A stretch of DNA of 64,000 nucleotides from Mycetocola tolaasinivorans. GTDB lineage: Bacteria; Actinomycetota; Actinomycetes; Actinomycetales; Microbacteriaceae. Under the pieces are notes generated by a model, which was given only the letters and a program-made list of their open reading frames with translations, was not told where the DNA came from and did not search any database. Below, piece by piece: positions 9,109 through 17,713 of the stretch. Numbering within the stretch: position 1 is the stretch's first letter; every line of letters begins with the position of its first letter. The stretch is taken from positions 338,415-402,414 of the forward strand of contig NZ_RCUX01000002.1 in the NCBI RefSeq assembly GCF_003667565.1. Direction: 5' to 3'. Position numbers and translations under genes: made by a program.

Positions 9109-9750
9109 CTATACGCTCAGCGACTCACCCTCGGCCAGTGTGGTGAACGGCACACCGGTGAGGTCATCGTTGCCCAGCATGTAGCCGCTCATCTGGCGGC
9201 CCGGTTCGCTCAGGAGCAGGTCGTGGATCTGCACGCTCTGCTTCGGGGCTACCTCGCGCACGTAGTCGATGGCCTCACCGAGCTTGGCCCAGGGGCCGCT
9301 GGTGGGCACCAGCAGGGTGTCTACCGGCACGCCCGGCACCAGGTAGGCGTCACCCGGGTGGAAGACGGTTCCGTCGATGAGGAAGCCCACGTTGTCGATC
9401 TGCGGGATCAGGGCGTGGATCAGGGCGTGGGTTTCACCGAAAACTTCGATGCTGAAACCGGCGATGGTGCCGCTGAAGCCGGCCGCCACCGTGTGGATGT
9501 TTCCGCTGCCCTCGGGCAGCTGCGCGGTCACCTGGGCGGGGGCATAGATGGGGAGGTCGGGGCGGGTTTCCAGCGCTGCCAGAATCCGATCCTTATCGAA
9601 GTGATCACCGTGCTCGTGCGTGATCAGCACCGCATCGGCTCCCGCGAGAAGCTCGTCGATGTTGGTCGTGAACGTGCCCGGATCAATCAGCAGTTCGTGG
9701 CCGTCTTTCTCAAGCGTCACGGTTGCGTGGGCGTATTTGGTGAGTTCCAT
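9109..9750 (-). CDS. MBL-fold metal-dependent hydrolase (UlaG/UPF0173-like)
   Basis: A 213-residue metallo-beta-lactamase-fold protein. The dinuclear metal motif HEHGDH is at residues 45-50, and the N terminus has the HATV segment typical of the UlaG/UPF0173 group. I chose the ATG at 9750 over the one at 9768 because AAAGGGA lies 6-7 bases before it. It is cytoplasmic with no signal peptide and stands alone, ending at a shared terminator. Family members hydrolyse lactones or cyclic phosphoesters, but many have unknown substrates, and nothing here fixes the reaction. Confidence 0.85.
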   Translation of the reverse strand: MELTKYAHATVTLEKDGHELLIDPGTFTTNIDELLAGADAVLITHEHGDHFDKDRILAALETRPDLPIYAPAQVTAQLPEGSGNIHTVAAGFSGTIAGFSIEVFGETHALIHALIPQIDNVGFLIDGTVFHPGDAYLVPGVPVDTLLVPTSGPWAKLGEAIDYVREVAPKQSVQIHDLLLSEPGRQMSGYMLGNDDLTGVPFTTLAEGESLSV

Positions 9751-9840
9751 GGGATCCCTTTCATTCACTTATCGACCACACGATAACGCATGAAACTGAA
9801 TGCGTACACCGCGTGTTTTTCAGGATGCCGCGGATAGCGC

Positions 9841-9877
9841 AAAGCGGTCGGTTTCCCGAGGGGAAACCGACCGCTTT
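9841..9877 (-). terminator. Rho-independent-type terminator of the HAD gene
   Basis: A perfect 17-bp stem (9841-9857 with 9861-9877) with a 3-base loop begins 12 bp after the stop codon of the HAD hydrolase gene. Confidence 0.75.
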
Positions 9878-9888
9878 GGAAGAGGAAC

Positions 9889-10680
9889 CTAGTCCTGGGG
9901 CAGCGCCTGCAGGCGAGCCAGGGTGTCCGGCCAGCCGGTCACCTCGACGACCCTCGCACCCATGGCCGCGACCGCGTGGTCGTTGCCGCCGGGCTGCAGC
10001 TGATCGCCGTAGAAGAGGATGTCACCGAGCTCGAGGCCGGTGGCCTCGAGCAGGCGGTTCACACCGTAGGCCTTGTCGCGGCCGCGGCGGGTGATGTCAA
10101 TCGAGGTCGAGCCACCGGCGCGCACCTCCAGATCGGGAAGCAGGGCCGCAACCTTTTCGCGCAGACGCTCCTTCTTTTCTCCCGAGGGGTCCCAGCCGTA
10201 CTTGGCCTCGACCGGGGCCTCCTGGCCGAGGGCCGAGAAGGTGATCTGCGATTCGCGATCCTCGAGCACGTCGCCCCAGGTTTCCTCAGACCACAGCCCG
10301 AGTTCACGCGCGGAGGATTCAACGGCCGCGAGCGCGCGAGCCTTCTCATCATCACTCAGCGACTCGACGTAGCGGCGCTCCCAGGCACCCTCCGAGTAGC
10401 GGAAATACTGGGTGCCGCAGGTGGGCATCAGGTGCAGGTTTTCGAGGTGCGTGGCCCCCGCCGATTCCAGCGCCTCGATGACCTGGGTACGGAACTGGCC
10501 GATCTGGCCGCCGGAGATTACCGCGAGCTGGGTGCGCGGAAGCAGCTGGGCGAACACCCGCGCCATCTCGTCGGGCAGTCGCGTCTTGGACGGAGCAAGG
10601 GTGTCATCAAGGTCAAAGGCAAGCAGTACGGGGAGCGTGGTAATGGGCTCGGCGTTAGCTGGTTCGGTAGCGGCACTCAC
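9889..10680 (-). CDS. HAD-IIB family phosphatase, phosphomannomutase-like
   Basis: From the GTG at 10680 this encodes 263 residues. Motif I is FDLDDT, with the nucleophile and acid/base aspartates at about residues 23 and 25; motif IV near the C terminus reads GDQLQPGGND, which resembles the GDxTxPGGND motif of eukaryotic-type phosphomannomutases. The cap between them fits subclass IIB. It probably acts on a sugar phosphate, either as phosphatase or mutase; which one is open. The start is uncertain: in-frame starts at 10722 and 10785 exist and none has a clear ribosome site. It follows the HTH/DUF2690 gene by 110 bp. Confidence 0.8.
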   Translation of the reverse strand: MSAATEPANAEPITTLPVLLAFDLDDTLAPSKTRLPDEMARVFAQLLPRTQLAVISGGQIGQFRTQVIEALESAGATHLENLHLMPTCGTQYFRYSEGAWERRYVESLSDDEKARALAAVESSARELGLWSEETWGDVLEDRESQITFSALGQEAPVEAKYGWDPSGEKKERLREKVAALLPDLEVRAGGSTSIDITRRGRDKAYGVNRLLEATGLELGDILFYGDQLQPGGNDHAVAAMGARVVEVTGWPDTLARLQALPQD

Positions 10681-10790
10681 CTGAGAAACGGTAGCATGTT
10701 CGCCGCCTCGACATGGCCTCATGGCGGCAGAGGGAAGTACCCTGTCGCATTGTGAATGATCGACTGTCAGATTCTCGGCGATCAAGTCGG

Positions 10791-11639
10791 CTAGATGCAG
10801 TAGGGCGGGCCCAGCTCCACGGTTTCTCCATCGACCGTAACCGTGGCGAGCCCGCAGATGCGCGCATCCACATCGGGCTCGATCACCATGGTCGTGTAGA
10901 GCGACTGCAGGTCAAAGGCCGTGCGCTCCTGCGAGCGCGGAGAGTCCACATCGACCGCCGGATACACGCGCATCGATATCGAGTTACCCGCGGCCTTTCC
11001 GTCGTAACGGGTGACACGCCCCCACGCTGCCATACAGTTGTGCGAGTACATCATCTGAACCTGCATTGCGCCGTCCAGGTGCGTAGCACTGCCGGCGATA
11101 ACGGCATCATTACGGCAGATGGTGCGCATCGGATCAACGCCGTCGGCATAGGGAAGGTATTCCGCGCCCTCGGTCGCATTGGCGCTCGCGCTCGCGCTGG
11201 CCGACGAGGTCGGGGCCGCGGCATCGGCGCTGGTGGGGCCCAGGGCGAGCGACCACACCAGGCTGGTCGCGACGACCGCCACCACGGCGGTGGCCGCCGC
11301 GGTCAGGAACAGGGTGAGCCGGGTGATCGGGCGTTTACCCGATTCCCCGGTACGCGCTTCGGCCGGCGCGAGCGCGTCGACGCCACCGAAGCGCGGGTCG
11401 AGCGCCGCGCGGCGAGCAACCCACGGTGCCGGATCCTGACCCAGCATCGTGAGGAGGCTCGAAACGGTGCGCTCGGTCGGGAGCTTTTTCCCGTTGAGCC
11501 CCTCGGACAGGACGGATTTCGACACCCCGGTGGCACGAGACATCGCCTCGAATGTGGGCTCACCCTGGGCAATGCGCAGCGCACGAAGATCCGCGGCAAA
11601 GGTGGCGAGCGAATCCTGGGGCGAGGCCTCTGGCTCCAT
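10791..11639 (-). CDS. XRE-type HTH protein with membrane anchor and DUF2690 domain
   Basis: A 282-residue protein from the ATG at 11639. Residues 10-70 form a helix-turn-helix of the XRE kind (TGVSKSVLSEGLNGKKLP). A hydrophobic segment near residues 108-130 crosses the membrane, followed by a Ser/Ala-rich linker and an outer C-terminal domain with conserved cysteines and an AAWGRV segment as in DUF2690 proteins, common in actinobacteria. The layout suggests DNA binding inside and sensing outside, but the signal and target are unknown. A TTG start at 11657 is an alternative. Confidence 0.8.
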   Translation of the reverse strand: MEPEASPQDSLATFAADLRALRIAQGEPTFEAMSRATGVSKSVLSEGLNGKKLPTERTVSSLLTMLGQDPAPWVARRAALDPRFGGVDALAPAEARTGESGKRPITRLTLFLTAAATAVVAVVATSLVWSLALGPTSADAAAPTSSASASASANATEGAEYLPYADGVDPMRTICRNDAVIAGSATHLDGAMQVQMMYSHNCMAAWGRVTRYDGKAAGNSISMRVYPAVDVDSPRSQERTAFDLQSLYTTMVIEPDVDARICGLATVTVDGETVELGPPYCI

Positions 11640-11802
11640 GGGGCAATCTACTTCCAAATAGGGTTTCGGGTGGGTACCGCACCCGAATCATACCCGTCCC
11701 GGGCATCGGGGAAGTTCACTATTTCGACGTGTGATGGGGTGCCTCGGACTGAACCCGGGCACGCTCTGGCAGGCTGTACTCACCGGAGTGAAGGGATCAC
11801 CA

Positions 11803-12813
11803 ATGCGCGCAATCATCTCCTCCGAGGATGCCCCCTTCGGGCTGATCCTCGCTGAGACGGATCGGCCGCTGCCCGCACCCGACGAGGTCCTGGTGCGGGT
11901 GAGTGCGGCGAGCCTCAACTACGGCACGGTGGCGTATCGAGACCCCCGAGAAACGGGCAAAATCAAGGGAAGCGACGGTGCGGGGACGGTGATTGCCGCC
12001 GCCGCCAACGGGAGTGGACCCCGGGTGGGTGAGCGGATTTGCTTTGCAACCCCACACGGGAGTTTTGCCGAGATCTGCAGCGTTCCCGTCGCCTATGCGG
12101 CACCCATCCCCGCCGGGGTGAGCGATGCGGAGGCGGCCGCGCTTCCGGGTGCTGGCCTGACCGCGCTGCAGGCTGTTCGTCGCCTTGGGTCGGGTGACGG
12201 GCTTCGAAACCTACCCCGAACTGGGGTGAACGAATCCCTCATTTTGGGACACCAGCTGAGCGGAAAACGCGTGTTGGTTACGGGGGCTGCCGGTGGCGTG
12301 GGGGTCTTTGCGATTCAGCTGCTTGCGGCGGCGGGTGCCGAGGTGATCACCTGGGTTGGTCGGCCCGAGCGCGGTGAGGGCCTCGCTGACCTGGGGGCGA
12401 GCGTCGTGATCTCCTCGGCCGAACAGCTCGGGGACACCCGGGTTGACGCGGTTTTGGACACGGTGGGCGGTGCCGTACTGACCCGGGCGCTCTCGGCGCT
12501 TGCCGACTATGGTCTCGCGCTCAACATCGGATTCACCTCCGGAGAGCCCAGCGTGATCGATATCGAGGCGATCCGCCGCCTCGGACCGGGTCGCCGCCTC
12601 GAAGCCTTCGTCTGTACCGACGTGGGCTCGGCCTCGCTCTCCGAACTGCTCGAGCTCACGGCGCGCGGGCTGCTGCGCGTTCCGCTGGCACCGCTCACTC
12701 CGTGGACCCGCTATGCGGAGGCGGTGGACGACCTGCTCGGGCGGCGAGTGTGGGGAAAATCGGTGCTCCTGATTGATCCGGAAACCGCGGAGGAGACCCC
12801 CGCGAACAACTAG
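11803..12813 (+). CDS. NADP-dependent zinc-free alcohol dehydrogenase/quinone oxidoreductase (MDR family)
   Basis: A 336-residue medium-chain reductase. The N-terminal GroES-like domain starts MRAIIS and contains SLNYG; the Rossmann fold carries GAAGGVGV near residue 165. No structural zinc cysteines are present, as in quinone oxidoreductases. The ATG at 11803 has GAAGGGA six bases upstream and is preferred to a start at 11731. About 15 extra residues (GDGLRNLPRTGVNES region) separate the two domains compared with the common family layout. The AraC-type gene starts 10 bp downstream and may control it. Substrate unknown. Confidence 0.88.
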   Translation: MRAIISSEDAPFGLILAETDRPLPAPDEVLVRVSAASLNYGTVAYRDPRETGKIKGSDGAGTVIAAAANGSGPRVGERICFATPHGSFAEICSVPVAYAAPIPAGVSDAEAAALPGAGLTALQAVRRLGSGDGLRNLPRTGVNESLILGHQLSGKRVLVTGAAGGVGVFAIQLLAAAGAEVITWVGRPERGEGLADLGASVVISSAEQLGDTRVDAVLDTVGGAVLTRALSALADYGLALNIGFTSGEPSVIDIEAIRRLGPGRRLEAFVCTDVGSASLSELLELTARGLLRVPLAPLTPWTRYAEAVDDLLGRRVWGKSVLLIDPETAEETPANN

Positions 12814-12822
12814 CATGGGGGA

Positions 12823-13653
12823 GTGAGCACACCTACCCTCGGGGCCGCCGCGTCCGGGAGACGGCGGGGCCAGCCCGCGGTGATCCGCCCGACGCCCCCG
12901 CAGGCGCGTCCGGAAGACATCGACTTCAGTATCGCCGGACAGGCCGAGGTAACGCCATATCCGATCGAGTGGGAACCGCACACCCACCCGATCCATGAGC
13001 TCCTGTGGGTACGTCGCGGCACGATGACCACCCGGATTGGCCGCGATCGATACACCCTGCCGGGCAACATCGGCATCTGGATTCCGGCCGGTATCGAGCA
13101 CTCCGGCCGTGTCAGTGGGGGAGCGGAGTTCCAGGCGAGCTTCTTCAACCCCGAAATCAGTACCTTCAATCCCGCGACGCCGGTCTGCGTGGATATCACC
13201 CCGCTGCTGCACGAGCTCCTGGTGCACCTCGCCCAGGACGGCCTAAATCCCGGGCAGCGCGAGCGTGCCGAGGGGCTCGTCTTTGACCTCCTGGCTCCCA
13301 CCGCTCGCCCGCTCAACCTCCTGATGCCCGAGGATCCGCGGCTGCGACCCATCGCCGCCGCGCTGATCGAGGACCCGGCGGACAGCCGAGGCATCGAGGA
13401 CTGGGCCGACACCCTCGGGTGCAGTGCGCGCACCCTCGCGCGCGCGTTCGAGGCCGAGCTCGACCAGACCTTCGGTGCTTGGCGGCAGCAGGCCCGCGTG
13501 CACGCGGCGCTCGCGCTCCTGAGTGATGGTGCCACCGTGGCCGAGGCCGCGGCATCCGTGGGGTATCACAATCCGAGCGCGTTCATCGTGGTGTTCGATC
13601 GCATCATGGGCACGACCCCCGGGCGCTATCGCGGAGACGCAATCCGGCGCTGA
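12823..13653 (+). CDS. AraC-family regulator with cupin sensor
   Basis: A 276-residue protein starting at GTG 12823, with GGGGGA just upstream. The N-terminal half is a cupin-like domain (paired histidines in EPHTHPIHE, then GNIGIWIPAG). The C-terminal 100 residues hold the two helix-turn-helices of AraC regulators (LGCSARTLARAFE and VAEAAASVGYHNPSAFI). It follows the oxidoreductase by 10 bp in the same direction, so the two probably form one unit. Ligand unknown. Confidence 0.9.
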   Translation: MSTPTLGAAASGRRRGQPAVIRPTPPQARPEDIDFSIAGQAEVTPYPIEWEPHTHPIHELLWVRRGTMTTRIGRDRYTLPGNIGIWIPAGIEHSGRVSGGAEFQASFFNPEISTFNPATPVCVDITPLLHELLVHLAQDGLNPGQRERAEGLVFDLLAPTARPLNLLMPEDPRLRPIAAALIEDPADSRGIEDWADTLGCSARTLARAFEAELDQTFGAWRQQARVHAALALLSDGATVAEAAASVGYHNPSAFIVVFDRIMGTTPGRYRGDAIRR

Positions 13654-13713
13654 GGCTGTCCCGCCCGTACCCGCGCCCTCGACCCTGGATGGCCGAGGGC
13701 TCGTCACCGCGGC

Positions 13714-14700
13714 CTATCCGCGCGGGCTCAGCACGATCCGCCCCGCAACGTCGCGGCTCTCCATCCGCTCGTGGGCGGTGATGGCCGCGGAGAACGGAAG
13801 CACCTCGATGCTGATCTGCCCCTGACTCGCGGCCACGACCTCACGCGCGGCCTCGAGTGCGGGGCGGATGAGGTGGGGATGCGTGGGAAGGTACGCACCG
13901 GAGTTGAATCCCGAGACGGTGACACTCCGCAGCCACAGCTGGTTGCTGTCGAGCTGGTGATCCCACGCCTCGCTGGCGTTGCCCGCGACGATCATGCGGC
14001 CGCCCGGGGTCAGCAGATCGAGACTCGCGGTGCGAAGCTCTCCGCCCACCGCATCGATGATGACGTCAAACCTCTCGTCGCCGAGTTCGCTGAGGAGGTG
14101 TGCGGAGTCGATGATCCGGTCATACGGTACCGCGGTCTCACGGGCTGCGTCGAGCTTTGATGCGCGCACCGTGCCGACGACGCGGGAGGCACCGAGGTGG
14201 CGAGCCATCGCCGGGAAGGCGGCGGCAAATCCGCCCAGCGCGCCGTGGACGAGGACTCGCTCACCCCCGCGCAGGTGAGCAACATCGGTCAGTGCGGCAT
14301 GGGCCATTGCGGAATTGGGGAGCACGGAGACGGCGACGGCCGGGTCGATGTCGTAGCCCTCGATCGAGACCACCGAGGCTGCGGCCGCCACGTAGATTTC
14401 GGCGTATCCGCCGATACCGCCCGCCGACATCGACACCACCCGCTCGCCCACCCGAAGCCCGCTGACTCCGTCGCCCAGGGCGCGGACCGTGCCGGCCACT
14501 TCGAGGCCCGGAACAAACGGCGGCTGCGGCATTCCAGGAACGTCGCGGTAGAGCCCCTGACGCACGAAGATGTCGATGAGGCCCACGGCCGAGTGGGTGA
14601 CATCGATGGTGATCTGCCCGGGGCCGGGGGTGGGGTCCGGCAGCTCGGTGAGCTGGAGAACGGATGGTGAGCCGAAGGCCGTGGCCTGAACTGCGTGCAT
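13714..14700 (-). CDS. Quinone oxidoreductase-like NADP(H) enzyme (MDR family)
   Basis: A 328-residue MDR-family enzyme that starts MHAVQA and carries VPGLEVAGTV, a normal core motif of the quinone oxidoreductase branch. The dinucleotide-binding region reads VHGALGGFAAAF near residue 150. The ATG at 14700 has AGAGAGG upstream. It is divergent from the TetR-type gene, and two TetR-like operators lie between them, so its likely control is derepression by a small, probably reactive or quinone-like compound. This is inferred from arrangement. Confidence 0.9.
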   Translation of the reverse strand: MHAVQATAFGSPSVLQLTELPDPTPGPGQITIDVTHSAVGLIDIFVRQGLYRDVPGMPQPPFVPGLEVAGTVRALGDGVSGLRVGERVVSMSAGGIGGYAEIYVAAAASVVSIEGYDIDPAVAVSVLPNSAMAHAALTDVAHLRGGERVLVHGALGGFAAAFPAMARHLGASRVVGTVRASKLDAARETAVPYDRIIDSAHLLSELGDERFDVIIDAVGGELRTASLDLLTPGGRMIVAGNASEAWDHQLDSNQLWLRSVTVSGFNSGAYLPTHPHLIRPALEAAREVVAASQGQISIEVLPFSAAITAHERMESRDVAGRIVLSPRG

Positions 14701-14717
14701 GGTGGAGCCTCTCTGAG

Positions 14718-14741
14718 TTAACGCACCTTGTGATGCGTTAA
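14718..14741. promoter_or_regulatory. TetR-type operator 1
   Basis: Perfect inverted repeat TTAACGCA, 8-bp spacer, TGCGTTAA, located 18 bp upstream of the oxidoreductase start. Its half-site recurs in the second site at 14753-14778 with the same 8-bp spacing. Confidence 0.8.
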
Positions 14742-14752
14742 GTACGATAACA

Positions 14753-14778
14753 CATAATGCATCACCATGTGCGTTATG
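14753..14778. promoter_or_regulatory. TetR-type operator 2
   Basis: Inverted repeat CATAATGCA, 8-bp spacer, TGCGTTATG with one mismatch. It lies just before the preferred start of the TetR-type gene, fitting autorepression. The CATAAT within the left arm could also be the -10 element of that gene. Confidence 0.75.
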
Positions 14779-14786
14779 ATCGGTTT

Positions 14787-15443
14787 ATGGTTATTCAACG
14801 AGCGCGATCCAGTGACGCAAAGGCGCAGCGTGCCGATGATCTGCTCGATGCCGCCGAGGCGCTCGCGCTCGAACTCGGGGGCGTGCGCCACGTGACACTC
14901 GCGCCGGTGACCGAGCGGGCGGGCCTGCATCGCACGGCGGTGCGTCGATACTTCGAGAGCAAGGAAGAGCTACTTCTTGAGCTCGCCGAGCGCGGCTGGC
15001 GACAGTGGCGAGAGGGGGTTGATCGCGCCCTGGAGGGTCGCACGGGGCTCACCGCGCGCGAGGTGGCCGACGTGCTCACTGACACCCTCGCCGCGCTTCC
15101 GGTGTTTTGTGACTGCCTGACCCACGTGGCGCTGAGCCTCGAAGGAGACGTTTCGCTCGAGCGTGCGCGGATCTTCAAGCGCAATGCCTTCATCGAGCAT
15201 GACGCGCTCGTGACGGCGCTCACCGAAGCGAGCGTCCTCTCGCGCGCGGTTGTCACCGCGCTCGTGCCCGCGGCCTCCGCGCTGGCCGCGAGCTTTTGGC
15301 AGATATCGCATCCGAGTCCGTCACTCGCGGAGCTCTACGTGCAGGAACCGCAGTGGGGTCACGTCGCCTATGACTTTGAGCCGAAGCTTCGGCTGCTCGT
15401 CGAATCCACGGCGATTGGCCTGATGCAGACCCTGCCCGAGTAG
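14787..15443 (+). CDS. TetR-family transcriptional regulator
   Basis: A 218-residue regulator with an N-terminal TetR helix-turn-helix (VTERAGLHRTAVRRYFESKEE region, about residues 42-65) and a variable all-helical ligand domain. The ATG at 14787 is chosen because an upstream in-frame ATG at 14757 lies inside operator 2. Divergent from the quinone oxidoreductase gene, it most likely represses both genes through the two operators. Ligand unknown. Confidence 0.88.
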   Translation: MVIQRARSSDAKAQRADDLLDAAEALALELGGVRHVTLAPVTERAGLHRTAVRRYFESKEELLLELAERGWRQWREGVDRALEGRTGLTAREVADVLTDTLAALPVFCDCLTHVALSLEGDVSLERARIFKRNAFIEHDALVTALTEASVLSRAVVTALVPAASALAASFWQISHPSPSLAELYVQEPQWGHVAYDFEPKLRLLVESTAIGLMQTLPE

Positions 15444-15535
15444 GCATCATTTCGGGCATGCGGGTGTCCGGTTTGCGGGATCAAGTGTCAGTCTTTGGTG
15501 ATTGCGTCATAATTTCAGCCGATATAGCCTTGAAG

Positions 15536-15554
15536 TTAGGTAAGGCTGGGCTGA
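15536..15554 (+). promoter_or_regulatory. Iron box (DtxR/IdeR-type) of siderophore locus 1
   Basis: The 19-mer TTAGGTAAGGCTGGGCTGA agrees with the actinobacterial iron-box consensus TTAGGTTAGGCTAACCTAA at 14 of 19 positions by my count. It lies 36 bp before the first permease gene of an iron-siderophore importer, as expected for iron repression. Confidence 0.7.
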
Positions 15555-15590
15555 ATTCGCGCCGGTCGTTGAAAGACAAGAGATCCCCGC

Positions 15591-16637
15591 ATGAGCGCAC
15601 TTCCGGTGCCCCGTGCCGCGACACCCGCGCACGGCACCCACAGATCGGCACGCTCGCGAACCCTCATCCTGCTCGGTGGCATCATCGTGCTGGTGGTGCT
15701 CGCGGCGCTGAGCCTCTTCGTGGGCTCCGGCCGGCTGAGTATCGCCGAGACCTGGTCGGCCCTGACCGGCGGCGAACTCGATGCCACCGGCATCATCGTG
15801 CGCGACTATCGTGTGCCCCGCACCATCCTCGCGATCATCGTGGGGGCCGGGCTCGGCGTCAGCGGCGCACTGATCCAGGCCATCACCCGTAACCCGCTCG
15901 CCGACCCCGGCATCCTCGGGGTCAACGCCGGTTCGTACCTGTGTGTGGTCATCGGGGCCGCATTCTTTGGCGCGGGCGGAACGCTCGGCCAGGTGTGGTG
16001 GGCTCTCGGGGGAGCGCTCGTCACGAGCGTGGCCGTATACCTGATCGGCACCGCCGGGCGGCACGGGGCGAGCCCGGTGCAGCTGGTACTCACCGGCGTC
16101 GCGCTCGGCGCGATCTTCACCGGGATCAGCTCGGCCATCACCCTGCTCACCCCCGAGGCGTTCGACAGGCTGCGCTTCTGGGCCGCGGGCTCGCTTCAGG
16201 GGCGGCAGATGGACACCGTCCTGGCGGTCGCACCCTTCCTCATTCTTGGGCTGATCATCGCGCTCACCCTGGCCTCCCCGCTCAACGCGCTCGCCCTCGG
16301 CGACGAGGTGGCGCGCTCGCTCGGCACCCGGGTCGCGCTGCTGCGGGCGGTCGCGATCATCGTCATCACCGTCCTCTGCGGGGCCGCAACCGCCGCGGTG
16401 GGCCCGATCGGGTTCCTCGGGCTGATGGCCCCGCACGCCGTGCGCTCGCTGGTGGGGCCGGATCAGCGCTGGGTGATTCCGCTGAGCATGATCGGGGCCC
16501 CCATCATCTTCCTCACCGCCGATATGATCGGCCGCATCCTGGTGGCCACCGAACTGCCGGTGGGTATTGTCACGGCGTTCCTCGGTGCGCCGATCCTGAT
16601 CTGGCTCGTGCGCCGGAAGGAGGCGAAGGGACTGTGA
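15591..16637 (+). CDS. Fe-siderophore ABC transporter permease, FecCD family (first)
   Basis: A 348-residue membrane protein with about nine to ten helices. It carries family segments VPRTILAIIVGAGLGVSGA and QAITRNPLADPGILGVN (near residues 72-110) and a C-terminal GFLGLMAPH stretch. It forms the membrane channel of a siderophore importer with the next gene, overlapping it by GTGA, and with the ATPase and lipoprotein downstream. The iron box upstream implies expression in low iron. Confidence 0.93.
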   Translation: MSALPVPRAATPAHGTHRSARSRTLILLGGIIVLVVLAALSLFVGSGRLSIAETWSALTGGELDATGIIVRDYRVPRTILAIIVGAGLGVSGALIQAITRNPLADPGILGVNAGSYLCVVIGAAFFGAGGTLGQVWWALGGALVTSVAVYLIGTAGRHGASPVQLVLTGVALGAIFTGISSAITLLTPEAFDRLRFWAAGSLQGRQMDTVLAVAPFLILGLIIALTLASPLNALALGDEVARSLGTRVALLRAVAIIVITVLCGAATAAVGPIGFLGLMAPHAVRSLVGPDQRWVIPLSMIGAPIIFLTADMIGRILVATELPVGIVTAFLGAPILIWLVRRKEAKGL

Positions 16638-17710
16638 GTACACCCGCACCATCCTCCGCGCCAGCTAGCACCGCGCTGCGATTCTCCGGCGAGCGCGTCC
16701 TGCGCCTTGGTGGATTGAGCCTGCGCGTTCACCGCCGCTCGTTCTGGGTGGGAATCGCCTGCCTGATCGTGGCCCTCGCGGCCGCCGCCTACTCACTGAC
16801 CATCGGAGACTCCGCGATCTCACTCGGTGAGGTGTGGGGTGCGCTCACCGGTCAGGCCGATGCGGGTACCTCGCGCATCGTGCTGGACTGGCGTCTGCCC
16901 CGGGTCCTGATGGCCCTGTGTGGCGGCGCAGCGCTGGCGATGAGCGGCGCGGTCTTCCAAACCCTCACCGGAAACCCGTTGGGCAGCCCCGACATTATCG
17001 GCTTCAACACCGGTGCCTACACCGGTGCCCTCCTCTCGATGCTCGTGGTGGGTGGCGGCTCGACCGGGACCACGGTGGGCGCGCTGATCGGGGGCACCGC
17101 GACCGGGGCGCTCGTGTACCTCCTGGCACTGCGCCACGGACTGCACGGCTACCGGCTGATCGTGATCGGCATCGGCGTGAGCGCGATGCTCGGCGCGATC
17201 AACTCCTACCTCATGATCACGGTCAAGCTCGAGGCGGCGATCTCGGCGCAGGTGTGGGGTGCGGGCTCACTCAATACGATTCGCTGGGTGGATCTCACGC
17301 CCACCATCCTGGTTACGCTGATCTGTCTGCCGCTGCTGCTCGTGCTGTGGCGGCAGGCGGGCATGCTGGGGCTCGGGGTCGAGACGGCATCCGGTCGCGG
17401 GGTCAACATCGGGTTCCTCCGGGTGGCGCTGCTCGGCCTCGGGGTAGTCCTCACCGCCGCGGTCACCGCCGTGGCCGGCCCGATCGCGTTCGTGGCCCTC
17501 GTGGCCCCGCAGATCGCGTTGCGCCTCACCCGCGGCGCGGGCATCCCGCTGCTTCCCACCGCGTTCCTCGGTGCCGCCCTGCTCGTGATCAGTGATCTCG
17601 TCGCGCGCACCCTGCTGGCACCGGTCCAGCTCCCGGTCGGGGTGGTCACCGTGGTACTCGGCGGCGGCTACCTCGTCTGGATGCTGATTTCTCGTTTGCG
17701 AAAGGCCTGA
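16634..17710 (+). CDS. Fe-siderophore ABC transporter permease, FecCD family (second)
   Basis: From the GTG at 16634, overlapping the preceding stop as GTGA, this encodes 358 residues. The core is FecCD-like: LDWRLPRVLMALCGGAALAM, then TGNPLGSPDIIGFNTG and a late FVALVAPQIALRLT. A much longer open frame starting at 15941 is only read-through inside the first permease. It pairs with the first permease, and its stop is 3 bp before the ATPase start. Translational coupling is likely throughout. Confidence 0.93.
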   Translation: MSTPAPSSAPASTALRFSGERVLRLGGLSLRVHRRSFWVGIACLIVALAAAAYSLTIGDSAISLGEVWGALTGQADAGTSRIVLDWRLPRVLMALCGGAALAMSGAVFQTLTGNPLGSPDIIGFNTGAYTGALLSMLVVGGGSTGTTVGALIGGTATGALVYLLALRHGLHGYRLIVIGIGVSAMLGAINSYLMITVKLEAAISAQVWGAGSLNTIRWVDLTPTILVTLICLPLLLVLWRQAGMLGLGVETASGRGVNIGFLRVALLGLGVVLTAAVTAVAGPIAFVALVAPQIALRLTRGAGIPLLPTAFLGAALLVISDLVARTLLAPVQLPVGVVTVVLGGGYLVWMLISRLRKA

Positions 17711-17713
17711 CCC

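Noticed and set aside
15941..16633. A 589-residue fusion of shadow and second siderophore permease
   Set aside because: The upstream part lies within the first permease in another frame; the GTGA junction at 16634 marks the real start.
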